A DNA stretch of 64,000 nucleotides, taken from Parapedobacter tibetensis (GTDB lineage: Bacteria; Bacteroidota; Bacteroidia; Sphingobacteriales; Sphingobacteriaceae). The position numbers and the translations under genes were made by a program. Under the pieces are notes generated by a model, which had not been told where the DNA came from, searched no databases, and was given only the letters and a program-made list of their open reading frames with translations. Shown in pieces: positions 51,953 through 61,101 of this stretch (position 1 is its first letter; every line of letters begins with the position of its first letter). The stretch is from positions 62,001 to 126,000 of the forward strand of contig NZ_JAMXBE010000004.1 in assembly GCF_024704835.1 (NCBI RefSeq), given 5' to 3'.

Positions 51953-54061
51953 ATGCAAAGTTTTAGGACTGAACTGGAAAACCCGGTCGTAGAAAAGGAA
52001 ATCATAGACCTTGAGCGCAAAATCAGGCAATATCAGGAAGGCAAGATTGCTGAAGAAAAATTCCGTAGCCTACGATTAGCTAGGGGGGTATATGGCCAAC
52101 GGCAACCTGGGGTGCAAATGGTTCGAATCAAACTACCATTTGGCAAGGTCACGTTCAAACAATTGCTCACCATAGCCGACATATCCGATGAGTACGCGAG
52201 TAGTAACTTGCATCTCACCACACGGCAGGATATCCAAATCCACTATGTGAGTCTTGATCGAACCCCTGAATTGTGGGCCAAGCTGGCGCAGGACGATATT
52301 ACCTTGCGCGAAGCTTGTGGTAATACCGTACGTAATATAACGGCATCTCCCAATGCAGGCATCGACCCTGAGGAACCTTTCGATGTGTCGCCTTATGCAC
52401 ATGCATTATTCTCCTATTTCCTTCGCAACCCGATTTGCCAGGAAATGGGACGCAAGTTCAAATTTGCTTTTTCATCCAGTGTGCGCGACACTGCGTTTAG
52501 TTATGCGCATGATTTGGGTTTTATCCCCAAAATCCGTGTAATAAACGGTGTGGAGGAACGTGGCTTCAAAGTCATGTTGGGTGGCGGGTTGGGTGCTCAA
52601 CCCATGATTGCACATGTCGTACACGAATTTCTACCCGAAGACCAGCTCATTCCTTATTCCGAGAGCGTTCTCCGGGTGTTCGACCGCTATGGCGAACGCA
52701 ACAACCGGAATAAGGCACGTTTCAAATTCCTCATCCAAAAAATGGGGTTGGAGGAAGTCCTGCGGCTCATCGATGAAGAACGCACGGCCAATAAGGTCAA
52801 ATCTTTTGTGGTAGACCGGGATGCTGTACCGCAACCAGCACCATCAGCAGGAACCGATGTTGAGACCTTATCCGCCAGTAAGCCGATGGCTTATGAAATA
52901 TGGGAAAAAACAAATGTTTATCCACAGAAACAGGAAGACTTCTATTCGATATACATAAAGGTACCAACGGGCGACCTATCCACCGCCAAAGCGAGGAAAC
53001 TTGTGGAAGGAGTACGCGGACACATTGCAGATGAGATACGCATCACACAAAACCAAGGGTTATTATTCAAGTTTGTACGCAAAAGTGCCTTGCCGCATAT
53101 ATTTAATGTCCTCGATGGATTGGATTTAGCTCAACCGGGTTTTGACAGTGTGGCAGACGTGACCACCTGTCCAGGTACAGACACCTGTAATCTGGGTATC
53201 TCCAACAGTACGGAAATGGCCCGTGTGCTCGAGACGTTGATCTATGAAGAATATGCAGACCTTATCTATAACCGTGAACTTAAAATAAAAATCAGCGGTT
53301 GCATGAATTCCTGTGGCCAACATGGATTGGCACACATCGGATTTCATGGTAGCTCGCTGAAAGCAGCTGGAAAAGTGGTTCCTGCTGCGCAAGTGATGTT
53401 GGGAGGTGGCACATTGGGCGATGGGCTTGGAAGGGCCGCTGAACGAATCATCAAAGTACCATCCAAACGGGTGACCCATGTATTGCAACTAATCCTCAAC
53501 GATTATGCAGAAAACGCTTCCGAAGAGGAGCTTTTTCACCACTATTACGACCGCCAGACGAAAGATTATTTCTATCGCTTGCTTAAACCATTGGCAGACC
53601 TCACCACGCTAAGGGATGAAGAGTTTGTAGATTGGGGGCATGAGGAGACTTTCCAAACCGCAATTGGTGTGGGAGAATGCGCTGGTGTGGTGATCGATCT
53701 GGTAGCCACATTACTCTTTGAGGTCGAGGAAAAACTAGCATGGGCCAATGAAAGCTATAATGCTGGGGCATATGCGGATGCCATTTACCATGTATATAGT
53801 GTGTTCATCAGTGGTGCAAAAGCTTTATTGCTTGATAAAGGCATTCAAAGTAGCTCTCAACACGCCATCATCAAGGATTTCGATACCAATTTCGTGGAAA
53901 CCGGTGAGTTTTCTTTTCCGGAAGGATTTGGAGGACAGGTGTTGCAAATCAATAGACAGGAACCTTCGGAGACTTTTGCAAAACAATATTTGGCAGCAGC
54001 AATAGGCTTTTATGAAGCAGCAACCGCCAAAAGGGAAAATAAGGATACAGTGAATGCCTAA
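51953..54061 (+). CDS. Siroheme sulfite (nitrite-type) reductase with C-terminal HEPN-like domain
   Basis: 702 residues. Six-electron reduction of sulfite to sulfide. Residues about 50-560 are the two-lobed siroheme reductase: LHLTTRQDIQIHYV, GNTVRNITASPNAGID, and the iron-sulfur/siroheme cysteines C406-x5-C412 (CPGTDTC) and C450-x3-C454 (CMNSC). Residues about 575-690 are an added helical domain (VEEKLAWANESYNAGAYADAIYHVYSVFISGAKALLL) of HEPN type, an arrangement seen in Bacteroidota. First structural gene after the Cys attenuator and followed by siroheme and APS genes, so a sulfite role is favoured over nitrite. Confidence 0.9.
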   Translation: MQSFRTELENPVVEKEIIDLERKIRQYQEGKIAEEKFRSLRLARGVYGQRQPGVQMVRIKLPFGKVTFKQLLTIADISDEYASSNLHLTTRQDIQIHYVSLDRTPELWAKLAQDDITLREACGNTVRNITASPNAGIDPEEPFDVSPYAHALFSYFLRNPICQEMGRKFKFAFSSSVRDTAFSYAHDLGFIPKIRVINGVEERGFKVMLGGGLGAQPMIAHVVHEFLPEDQLIPYSESVLRVFDRYGERNNRNKARFKFLIQKMGLEEVLRLIDEERTANKVKSFVVDRDAVPQPAPSAGTDVETLSASKPMAYEIWEKTNVYPQKQEDFYSIYIKVPTGDLSTAKARKLVEGVRGHIADEIRITQNQGLLFKFVRKSALPHIFNVLDGLDLAQPGFDSVADVTTCPGTDTCNLGISNSTEMARVLETLIYEEYADLIYNRELKIKISGCMNSCGQHGLAHIGFHGSSLKAAGKVVPAAQVMLGGGTLGDGLGRAAERIIKVPSKRVTHVLQLILNDYAENASEEELFHHYYDRQTKDYFYRLLKPLADLTTLRDEEFVDWGHEETFQTAIGVGECAGVVIDLVATLLFEVEEKLAWANESYNAGAYADAIYHVYSVFISGAKALLLDKGIQSSSQHAIIKDFDTNFVETGEFSFPEGFGGQVLQINRQEPSETFAKQYLAAAIGFYEAATAKRENKDTVNA

Positions 54062-54107
54062 ATAGGTTAGGCATGATTTTAGGACGACAAACAACGAAAC
54101 AGACGCA

Positions 54108-54866
54108 ATGAACCATTATCCAAAAATAACGTTGGTAGGGGCGGGTCCGGGAGATACCGATCTGATTAGCCTCAAAGGATTGAAGGCACTCGCCAAGGCC
54201 GATGTGGTGCTTTACGATGCATTGGTCAATGAGGAACTGTTGGAATACGCATCCCAAGATGCAATTCGTGTATTTGTAGGTAAACGGGCCAACCACCATG
54301 CATATAGCCAACAGGAGATCAACGAGATGATGATTGCCTACGCACGTTCCCATGGCCATGTTGTACGGCTCAAAGGTGGCGACCCTTTTGTTTTTGGCAG
54401 GGGAGGAGAAGAGCTTGAGTATGCGGCCAAACACCGTATTCCCACCGCCGTGGTTCCCGGTATATCTAGCTCGACCGCTTTGGCTGGATTGCAGGGTATC
54501 CCATTGACATACCGGGGAATCAGTGAAAGTTTCTGGGTAATCACAGGGGCAACCACAGCCGGGGTAGTTTCAAAAGACATTTATGCTGCCGCCAAAACGG
54601 ATGCTACCGTAGTGATTCTCATGGGGTTAAATAAATTGGCTGAGATCGTGGAAATCTATCAACGCGAGGGGAGGGGAAAACTACCTATCGCCGTCATCCA
54701 AAATGGCTCGTTGCCCGATGAAAAGATTGCATTGGGCACGGTAGATGCCATTGTTGCCAATGCCAAGGAACAACAAATTGGTGCTCCAGCGGTAATCGTC
54801 ATTGGCGATGTGGTAGCCAAACATGAACACTTTGCGATACAACACCACAAAAGTATAGCGGTATGA
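54108..54866 (+). CDS. cobA: Uroporphyrinogen-III C-methyltransferase
   Basis: 252 residues. Two SAM-dependent methylations to precorrin-2, the siroheme precursor required by the reductase upstream. KITLVGAGPGDTDLISLKG, VVLYDALV, RLKGGDPFVFGRGGEE and VVPGISSSTALAGLQGIPLTYRG, with VILMGLNKL toward the end. Overlaps the next gene by 4 bp (ATGA), so translation is coupled. Confidence 0.95.
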   Translation: MNHYPKITLVGAGPGDTDLISLKGLKALAKADVVLYDALVNEELLEYASQDAIRVFVGKRANHHAYSQQEINEMMIAYARSHGHVVRLKGGDPFVFGRGGEELEYAAKHRIPTAVVPGISSSTALAGLQGIPLTYRGISESFWVITGATTAGVVSKDIYAAAKTDATVVILMGLNKLAEIVEIYQREGRGKLPIAVIQNGSLPDEKIALGTVDAIVANAKEQQIGAPAVIVIGDVVAKHEHFAIQHHKSIAV

Positions 54867-55465
54867 CACAGTATGTAGCAGATAACCAATTGTTTCCCGT
54901 TTTCCTACAATTGAACCAATTGCATACACTGCTTGTGGGTGGTGGCAATGTAGCATTGGAAAAGCTTACCGCGTTGTTGGGCAACAGCCCCCAAGCTACA
55001 ATCACCATCGTCGCCAAGGAAATAAACCCATCCGTACGTGCATTTATAGTGGACTACCCATCAGTGCAGTTACATGAACGCGCTTTTGAAGACAAAGACC
55101 TGGACAATGTACACTTGGTGGTGGTGGCATCAAACAATCCAAACCTGAATGAGCATATCCATAAAGAGAGCCGCAAACGGTTAAAATTGATAAATGTGGC
55201 AGACAAACCAGATTTGTGTGATTTGTATTTGGGATCTATCGTGAAGAAAGGGAATTTGAAACTAGGGATATCCACCAATGGCAAATCACCTACCATTGCC
55301 AAAAGGATCAAGGAGCTATTGAATGAAGCTCTGCCCGAGGAAATCGATGAGACGCTAACTTACATGAGCCAATTGAGGGATATGCTGAAAGGCGATTTTA
55401 CGGATAAGGTAAGGGAATTGAATGCACATACGGCTGCATTGATTGCATCAAAAGATAAGTCATGA
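54863..55465 (+). CDS. Precorrin-2 dehydrogenase / sirohydrochlorin ferrochelatase (CysG N-domain)
   Basis: 200 residues. Oxidises precorrin-2 with NAD and inserts iron to give siroheme. FPVFLQLNQLHTLLVGGGNVALEKLTALL is the NAD-binding start; VVVASNNPNLNEHIH and VADKPDLCDLYLGSIVKKGNLKLGISTNGKSPTIAKRIKE complete the Met8/CysG-N pattern. Separate from cobA, unlike the fused CysG of enterobacteria. Overlaps cysH by 4 bp. Confidence 0.93.
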   Translation: MTQYVADNQLFPVFLQLNQLHTLLVGGGNVALEKLTALLGNSPQATITIVAKEINPSVRAFIVDYPSVQLHERAFEDKDLDNVHLVVVASNNPNLNEHIHKESRKRLKLINVADKPDLCDLYLGSIVKKGNLKLGISTNGKSPTIAKRIKELLNEALPEEIDETLTYMSQLRDMLKGDFTDKVRELNAHTAALIASKDKS

Positions 55466-56163
55466 ACCACATCACGGAAGAAATAGGAGCACTGGTGGAG
55501 GGCAGACAGGAGCTGGAGGCGTTGGAATTGTTGGTAAACCGGTTTTCCGGAAAAACTGTGTTCTCGACCAGTTTTGGCCTTGAAGACCAAATCATCACCC
55601 ATCTCATATTTAGCAATAATTTACCCATACGCGTATTCACATTGGAAACCGGACGGCTTTTCCCGGAGACCTATTATGTATGGAATCGTACGTTGGAAAT
55701 CTACAAGAAGGAAATAGAAGCCTATTTCCCCGATACACATGCCGTGCAACAACTCATTAGCCAAAAAGGGCCGTCGAGTTTTTATGAGTCGGTTGAAAAC
55801 AGAAAGGAGTGCTGCCATATCCGTAAGATTGAGCCGTTGCATAGGGCATTGGAAGGGGCAGAATGCTGGATTACGGGCATACGGGCAGAACAGTCAGACA
55901 ATAGACAAGACATGTCACAGGTGGAGTGGGATGGCACCAACCAGCTCATCAAATTCCATCCCCTATACCACTGGACGTTGGATGACGTGAAGGAATATGT
56001 GAAAGCGCATAATATCCCGTATAACCCATTGCATGACAAGGGATTTCCGAGTATCGGTTGTGCTCCTTGCACCCGTGCGGTAAGGGAAGGGGAGGACTTC
56101 AGGGCCGGACGCTGGTGGTGGGAAGACAAGAGCAAGAAAGAATGTGGGTTGCATGCCACGTGA
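55462..56163 (+). CDS. cysH: Adenylylsulfate (APS) reductase, iron-sulfur type
   Basis: 233 residues. Reduces adenylylsulfate to sulfite with thioredoxin. FSTSFGLEDQIITHLI begins the nucleotide fold. The Cys pattern is ECCHIRKIEPL (adjacent pair) and IGCAPCTRAV, the CC...CxxC set that ligates a [4Fe-4S] cluster in APS reductases; the C-terminal KECGLH holds the catalytic Cys. Classical PAPS reductases lack the pair, so APS is the likely substrate, in keeping with the absence of an APS kinase gene in this operon. Confidence 0.92.
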   Translation: MNHITEEIGALVEGRQELEALELLVNRFSGKTVFSTSFGLEDQIITHLIFSNNLPIRVFTLETGRLFPETYYVWNRTLEIYKKEIEAYFPDTHAVQQLISQKGPSSFYESVENRKECCHIRKIEPLHRALEGAECWITGIRAEQSDNRQDMSQVEWDGTNQLIKFHPLYHWTLDDVKEYVKAHNIPYNPLHDKGFPSIGCAPCTRAVREGEDFRAGRWWWEDKSKKECGLHAT

Positions 56164-56236
56164 TTTGAATATTTGAAATAAAACGCAGATAGCAAGAACG
56201 TAGCTGATAGCTACATTAAATAAATAAAGAATATAC

Positions 56237-57127
56237 ATGGACTACTTGGATCAATTAGAGGCGGAGGCAATATATATCCTTCGGGAAGTGGCAGGGCAAT
56301 TTGAAAAACCGGCGTTACTGTTTTCTGGAGGAAAGGATTCCATTACCTTGGTACACTTGGCGGAGAAAGCCTTTAGACCGGGTAAATTCCCATTCCCGTT
56401 GGTGCATATTGATACGGGACATAATTTTCCCGAAACCATTGCTTTCCGTGATGAACTGATTGCAAAATTAGGTGAAGAATTGATTGTAGGATATGTACAA
56501 GATAGCATTGATGCTGGAAAAGTAATCGAGCAAAAAGGTAAAAACGCTAGTCGGAATGCCCTGCAAACTGTGACGCTCTTGGATACGATTGCAGCACATG
56601 GCTTTGATGCTTGCATTGGCGGGGCACGGCGCGATGAGGAAAAAGCAAGGGCCAAGGAGCGGATTTTTTCCGTACGTGATGAATTCGGGCAATGGGATCC
56701 CAAACGGCAGCGTCCCGAACTTTGGAGCGTATATAATGGACGAATACATAAAGGGGAGAATGTGCGCGTATTTCCCATTAGTAACTGGACGGAATTGGAT
56801 GTCTGGAATTATATCCGTAGGGAAAACATCAAACTCCCGTCCATTTATTTTTCGCATGAACGGGATGTCATCACCCGCAACGGGCAATTAATGGCAGCCG
56901 CCGTACACTTGAATATCGATCATGAAGATGTCGTGGAGTATCGTAAAGTGCGGTTCCGGACGGTAGGCGATATGACCTGTACGGCAGCAGTACTATCCGA
57001 TGCCTATCATATCGACGACATTATTGATGAGATTCGACTGTCAAAAATAAGTGAACGTGGTGCAAGGATGGACGACAAAGTATCTGAAGCGGCTATGGAA
57101 GACCGCAAAAAAGGCGGCTACTTTTAA
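56237..57127 (+). CDS. cysD: Sulfate adenylyltransferase subunit 2
   Basis: 296 residues. Adenylylates sulfate to APS with CysN. FEKPALLFSGGKDSITLVHLAEKAF is the PP-loop; VHIDTGHNFPETIAFRD, GARRDEEKARAKERIFS, FPISNWTELDVWNYI and the zinc-free C-terminal RFRTVGDMTCTAAV are all typical. Seventy-three bp after cysH; a small hairpin (GTAGCTGATAGCTAC) lies in the gap. Followed 29 bp later by cysN. Confidence 0.96.
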   Translation: MDYLDQLEAEAIYILREVAGQFEKPALLFSGGKDSITLVHLAEKAFRPGKFPFPLVHIDTGHNFPETIAFRDELIAKLGEELIVGYVQDSIDAGKVIEQKGKNASRNALQTVTLLDTIAAHGFDACIGGARRDEEKARAKERIFSVRDEFGQWDPKRQRPELWSVYNGRIHKGENVRVFPISNWTELDVWNYIRRENIKLPSIYFSHERDVITRNGQLMAAAVHLNIDHEDVVEYRKVRFRTVGDMTCTAAVLSDAYHIDDIIDEIRLSKISERGARMDDKVSEAAMEDRKKGGYF

Positions 57128-57156
57128 CAAAAATTATATTTCGTATTTACTGAACA

Positions 57157-58407
57157 ATGGATCTACTCAAATTTATAACGGCCGGCAGTGTGGACGATGG
57201 AAAAAGCACCTTGATTGGAAGATTGCTTTACGACACCGACTCGGTATTAGACGACCAATTGGAAGCTATCCAACGGGCTAACCGTAAAAACAATGATGGT
57301 ACAATTGACTTGGCCATACTAACGGATGGTCTCAAAGCCGAGCGCGAGCAGGGCATCACCATTGATGTGGCCTATAAATATTTCCAAACTGAAAAACGCA
57401 AGTTCATCATAGCGGATGCACCCGGCCATATCCAGTATACCCGCAACATGGTAACCGGAGCTTCCAATGCTGATCTGGCTATTATCTTGATTGATGCACG
57501 TAAGGGAGTCATCGAACAAACCCGGCGACACTCATTCCTTGTATCGCTTTTGGCCATCCCAAATGTACTGGTCTGTGTCAATAAGATGGATATGGTAGAT
57601 TATGATAAAGCCGTATTTGATAAAATAAAAACGGACTACGAACTTCTGACGGGAAACCTCAATATCGGCCAAATCGACTATATACCAGTCAGCGCCTTGA
57701 AGGGCGACAATATTGTGGTTCAATCGCCCAACATACCGTGGTATGACGGCCAATCACTGCTTGGCTTCCTTGAAACGGTGACCATCAATCATCACCTCAC
57801 CGATAAGCAACAAGCCCGTTTTCCAGTACAATGGGTAATCAGGCCACAGACAGCTGAGCTGCATGATTACCGAGGTTATGCAGGTCGGGTCATTGGTGGT
57901 TCGTTTAAAGTGGGGGATCGGGTAGTGGCTTTACCTTCGGGATTTAGCAGCAGCATCAAGAAGATTGAGCTGTCATCGGAGGAATTGAGCGTTGCCGAAA
58001 ATGGAGCCTCTGTAACGATCCATTTGGCCGAGGATATCGATATCAGTAGAGGAGATATGCTAGTGAAAGAAGATGAACAACCTGAAGTTTCACAGTTGTT
58101 TGAAGCTGACATTTGTTGGATGGATACCAAACCGCTTGATTTTAGCCATATGTATTTACTCCAACATCATGGCAAAACCACGAAGGTCAAGGTGCAAGAT
58201 GTGATTTATCGTATTAACGTTGATACACTTGAAAAAGCCAGCAGTGATCATTTCGGGTTGAATGATATTGGCCAAATCCAATTCAAGTCAGCTGATTCAT
58301 TGGCGTTCGACAATTATGCATCCAACAAAGCCAATGGTGGCGCCATTCTTATTGATAGCAGGAATAACCTTACTGTAGCGGCGCTCATGATTACTAAATC
58401 GGAATAG
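57157..58407 (+). CDS. cysN: Sulfate adenylyltransferase subunit 1 (GTPase)
   Basis: 416 residues, a stand-alone CysN without a fused APS kinase. G1 GSVDDGKSTLIGRLLYD, switch EREQGITIDVAYKYF, G3 DAPGHIQYTRNM, G4 NKMD, then beta-barrel domains 2 and 3 (HDYRGYAGRVIGGSFKVGDRV). GTP hydrolysis drives APS formation. Last clear gene of the operon; 228 bp of non-coding DNA follow. Confidence 0.96.
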   Translation: MDLLKFITAGSVDDGKSTLIGRLLYDTDSVLDDQLEAIQRANRKNNDGTIDLAILTDGLKAEREQGITIDVAYKYFQTEKRKFIIADAPGHIQYTRNMVTGASNADLAIILIDARKGVIEQTRRHSFLVSLLAIPNVLVCVNKMDMVDYDKAVFDKIKTDYELLTGNLNIGQIDYIPVSALKGDNIVVQSPNIPWYDGQSLLGFLETVTINHHLTDKQQARFPVQWVIRPQTAELHDYRGYAGRVIGGSFKVGDRVVALPSGFSSSIKKIELSSEELSVAENGASVTIHLAEDIDISRGDMLVKEDEQPEVSQLFEADICWMDTKPLDFSHMYLLQHHGKTTKVKVQDVIYRINVDTLEKASSDHFGLNDIGQIQFKSADSLAFDNYASNKANGGAILIDSRNNLTVAALMITKSE

Positions 58408-58635
58408 ACAAAAGATGTAACTGGATCCATTGAAATACATCAGCAAGGAGAGTGTCTGAATTTATTACTTAACATAACGTAAATTATGAGTTATATAATA
58501 ATCCACAAATTAGCGCGCTTGAGCTACTCGGCTCTTGCCACATAGTTTATCGAGATATTATTTTCCATTATTTCTCAATTTATTTATTGCAGAATAATTT
58601 GCTTTCTTTGGCAATCAAATAAAACGGACAACCCC

Positions 58636-58884
58636 ATGAGAACCATCGCAGAATTACCACATCCTGATTTCAAAATCACCATATTTTCGATGAACCAGAA
58701 ATTCATCATCAAATTTGAACAAGGCATGCTCGAACAAGTTTATAAAATCCCCGAGGCCGATATAACCGATGGCGTCAACGGAATCTTCCAAATGGTTGAT
58801 GAAGAATTTACAGCGTCTATTACCAAACGTTTTGATGAAATGCGCCAGTCATTTATTGGTGCTTATAAAAGGCATGAGTATTAG
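58636..58884 (+). CDS. Small conserved protein of unknown function
   Basis: 82 residues, no signal peptide. The text KFIIKFEQGMLEQVYKIPEADITDGVNGIF is of a kind I associate with short conserved Bacteroidota proteins of unknown role. The start at 58636 follows a TTTCTTTG-like -7 sequence about 25 bp upstream. AT-rich intergenic DNA on both sides suggests a single-gene unit. No function can be assigned. Confidence 0.7.
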   Translation: MRTIAELPHPDFKITIFSMNQKFIIKFEQGMLEQVYKIPEADITDGVNGIFQMVDEEFTASITKRFDEMRQSFIGAYKRHEY

Positions 58885-59090
58885 GTTATATGAAATCTTT
58901 AAATCGCTTATTAATAGCTATATATTTTCAAGTATTTTGGTTTTCGAAATTATATTTGGCGAAGTTCCTCATCACATCTTTGGACGGGTACATTGTATTA
59001 AAATTTAACTTTAATTAAACTATAAATATAACTAGTTATTAATTATTTATATATTACAACCAAATAATATTTGGCGAATAAATAGGCAAA

Positions 59091-59789
59091 TTATTGCACA
59101 TTGTTGCCCATTAGCTGATCCACAATCCTCGGCACGGCGACCCCAGCTTGCTCATCGATACCAATCACGTCATGATGCCTTATCAGCGCCGACGCCTGTG
59201 GATCGATAAAATATTTTACAGCGCCATTAGGTGTTTCATCCAACAATCCCGCGGCCGGATACACTTGCAATGAGGAACCGATGACAATGAAAATATCGGC
59301 TGTTTGGCAAATCCGTATCGCCTCCCCCATTGCCGGAACGGCCTCACCGAACCATACCACATGCGGACGCAATTGGCTACCCAGTTCACATTGGTCACCC
59401 ATCCCAATTTCGGTACCAACGATTGGATATACTAATTTTGGATCCTCGCTTGATTGCGCTTTGGTTATCAAGCCATGCAAGTGCAGTACCTTCGTAGATC
59501 CTGCCCTTTCATGTAGGTCATCGATATTTTGCGTAACAATATTTACCTGATACATCTCTTCGAGTTTCACCAATGCCGAATGGGCTGCATTTGGTTTTGC
59601 TTCCAGCACGGTTTTGCGGCGCACGTTGTAAAAATGCTGTACCAGTTCGGGGTCTTTAGCCCAAGCAGCGGGTGTAGCTACATCCTCTACCCGAAACCCT
59701 TCCCATAGGCCATCCTCTCCCCTGAACGTTTTGAGCCCACTTTCGGCAGATATGCCTGCCCCGGTGAATATGACTATATGCTTTTTCAT
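59091..59789 (-). CDS. cobB: Sirtuin (NAD-dependent protein deacylase)
   Basis: 232 residues from ATG 59789 (MKKHIVIFTGAGISAESGLKTFRG); the frame continues to 60005 but that extension contains an inverted repeat and no family text. NAD-binding GAGISAESG, TQNIDDLHERAG, catalytic LHLHG, and FYNVRRK, whose Tyr-x2-Arg is the class III (desuccinylase/demalonylase) signature. Odd point: the zinc-ribbon cysteine pairs expected after HGLI are missing; only one Cys is present there. Confidence 0.9.
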   Translation of the reverse strand: MKKHIVIFTGAGISAESGLKTFRGEDGLWEGFRVEDVATPAAWAKDPELVQHFYNVRRKTVLEAKPNAAHSALVKLEEMYQVNIVTQNIDDLHERAGSTKVLHLHGLITKAQSSEDPKLVYPIVGTEIGMGDQCELGSQLRPHVVWFGEAVPAMGEAIRICQTADIFIVIGSSLQVYPAAGLLDETPNGAVKYFIDPQASALIRHHDVIGIDEQAGVAVPRIVDQLMGNNVQ

Positions 59790-59808
59790 AAGTTGTTTTT
59801 TAACGGCC

Positions 59809-59869
59809 ATGAAGCTCGCATGAGCTGTTATTCTTTTCCTTTGTGAGCGGCGGCTCATGCGAGTTTCAT
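59809..59869. repeat. 17-bp inverted repeat upstream of the sirtuin gene
   Basis: ATGAAGCTCGCATGAGC (59809-59825) and GCTCATGCGAGTTTCAT (59853-59869) are complementary except for one base, with a 27-bp spacer. It sits 20-80 bp upstream of the sirtuin start, inside its likely promoter or leader. Could be a dispersed repeat or an operator. Confidence 0.7.
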
Positions 59870-59989
59870 TAAATAAATTGTTTTGGTACGATGTATATTC
59901 AGTGGGCACTCCTACCCTTTCCTCCCCTGCTCCATAACAAAATAAATGATTTCTGGTAGATTTAACGAATGATTTCACATCGAATGGTT

Positions 59990-59997
59990 TACCTTTG
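59990..59997 (+). promoter_or_regulatory. -7 box for rnhA
   Basis: TACCTTTG (TAnnTTTG) ends 6 bp before the RNase HI ATG at 60004, so the mRNA would be leaderless or nearly so. Confidence 0.5.
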
Positions 59998-60003
59998 TTA
60001 CCC

Positions 60004-60471
60004 ATGATTGAATTATATACTGACGGTGCATCACGCGGAAACCCTGGTCCGGGCGGATACGGGGTAATCCTGCGGTCGGGCCAGCATTACAAGGAATTAT
60101 CGGAAGGGTTCCGCAAAACCACGAATAACCGGATGGAACTTTTGGCAGTAATCAAAGGATTAGAAGCCCTCAAAAAACCTCATCAAGACGTTGTGGTCTA
60201 TTCCGACTCAAAGTACGTCATCGATGCGGTAACAAAACGTTGGGTGTATGGTTGGTTGCAAAAAGGATTCGCTGGCAAAAAGAACAAGGATCTGTGGATA
60301 CGCTTCCTGAATGTATATAAACTGCATAATGTAAGATTTGTATGGGTAAAGGGCCACGCGGGGCATGCAGAAAATGAGCGTTGCGATTACCTCGCAGTAC
60401 AGGCTTCGCAAGATTCAACACAATGGAAAATAGACAGCGTATTCGAAGTCGCCGAAAGCAAGTTGCTTTAA
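60004..60471 (+). CDS. rnhA: Ribonuclease HI
   Basis: 155 residues from ATG 60004 (MIELYTDGASRGNPGPGGYG). Cleaves RNA in RNA-DNA hybrids. Catalytic acids Asp7, Glu45 (NNRMELLAV), Asp68 (VVVYSDSKYV) and Asp128 (NERCDYLA), with the His loop WVKGHAGHAENE. The basic protrusion (WLQKGFAGKKNKDLW) is present. Divergent from the sirtuin gene; the promoter regions share about 210 bp. Confidence 0.95.
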   Translation: MIELYTDGASRGNPGPGGYGVILRSGQHYKELSEGFRKTTNNRMELLAVIKGLEALKKPHQDVVVYSDSKYVIDAVTKRWVYGWLQKGFAGKKNKDLWIRFLNVYKLHNVRFVWVKGHAGHAENERCDYLAVQASQDSTQWKIDSVFEVAESKLL

Positions 60472-60575
60472 TACCTGTTTAAAATACCTATTTTGGGGTA
60501 TTGCTATTGGCTGAATTGTTAACGAAATTAGCACCCAAGAAATATAGCTAATCAAATATTTAAACCCAACTAAAA

Positions 60576-61094
60576 ATGAAAGAAGAAAGACCAAGCAAGT
60601 TGAAGCTTATTCCCCTGGAACTGGCTGATATGATGATCAAGGCTTACGACAAGCAGCGTCGGGGTCCTGCCTCCAAGAAGATCAGTAGAGAACTTGGCAA
60701 GGAAGTAGAAGACTCGCGCTCTGTATGGATCGGCAAGGAAGCCATCCTTGAACTACTTGAACTGAATAAGGCGGATGGTATACGTCTTTACTTTGGCATA
60801 GCGGATGATTACCCAGGCCATAAGCTGAAACGTCCAGAGCACAAAAAACGACATACAGTAGTGATGGTCGCCACAAAGTCCAAAGATTCCGACAATCCTA
60901 CCATGGAAAACAGCGTCGATTGTTTGCGTATTTCGAAACAGCCTAGTCTTGACAAGGACAATGGCGGGAAAATAGGCCCTATTCTAATGCCTATTTCCAG
61001 TAGCGAAGCTGAAGCTGAGGCTGGTTTACCTGCTGATGATATCAACATGTGTCCACCACCACCGTCCGGTGACGGCTGTTTGCTTCCTCTTTGA
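60576..61094 (+). CDS. Unknown protein with Cys/Pro-rich C-terminal tail, signalling-cassette gene 1
   Basis: 172 residues, no signal peptide. The central part (SVWIGKEAILELLELNKADGIRLYFGIADDYPG, then KRHTVVMVATKSKD) resembles a family of unknown function that I associate with Bacteroidota, where a W-x(n)-L...GIRxYFG...TVVxV-T pattern recurs. The end is strikingly different: an acidic stretch SSSEAEAEAG, then ADDINMCPPPPSGDGC and LLPL, two cysteines separated by Pro-rich sequence at the very C-terminus. Its stop lies 7 bp before the next gene, so it belongs to the same transcript as the membrane protein and two-component genes. Confidence 0.7.
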   Translation: MKEERPSKLKLIPLELADMMIKAYDKQRRGPASKKISRELGKEVEDSRSVWIGKEAILELLELNKADGIRLYFGIADDYPGHKLKRPEHKKRHTVVMVATKSKDSDNPTMENSVDCLRISKQPSLDKDNGGKIGPILMPISSSEAEAEAGLPADDINMCPPPPSGDGCLLPL

Positions 61095-61101
61095 TGGATG
61101 T

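Noticed and set aside
58885..59090. Possible RNA gene or terminator in the AT-rich gap, with CCAAATAATATTTGG at 59060-59074
   Set aside because: Stem of only six A/T-rich pairs with no T-run; nothing else in the gap supports a gene.
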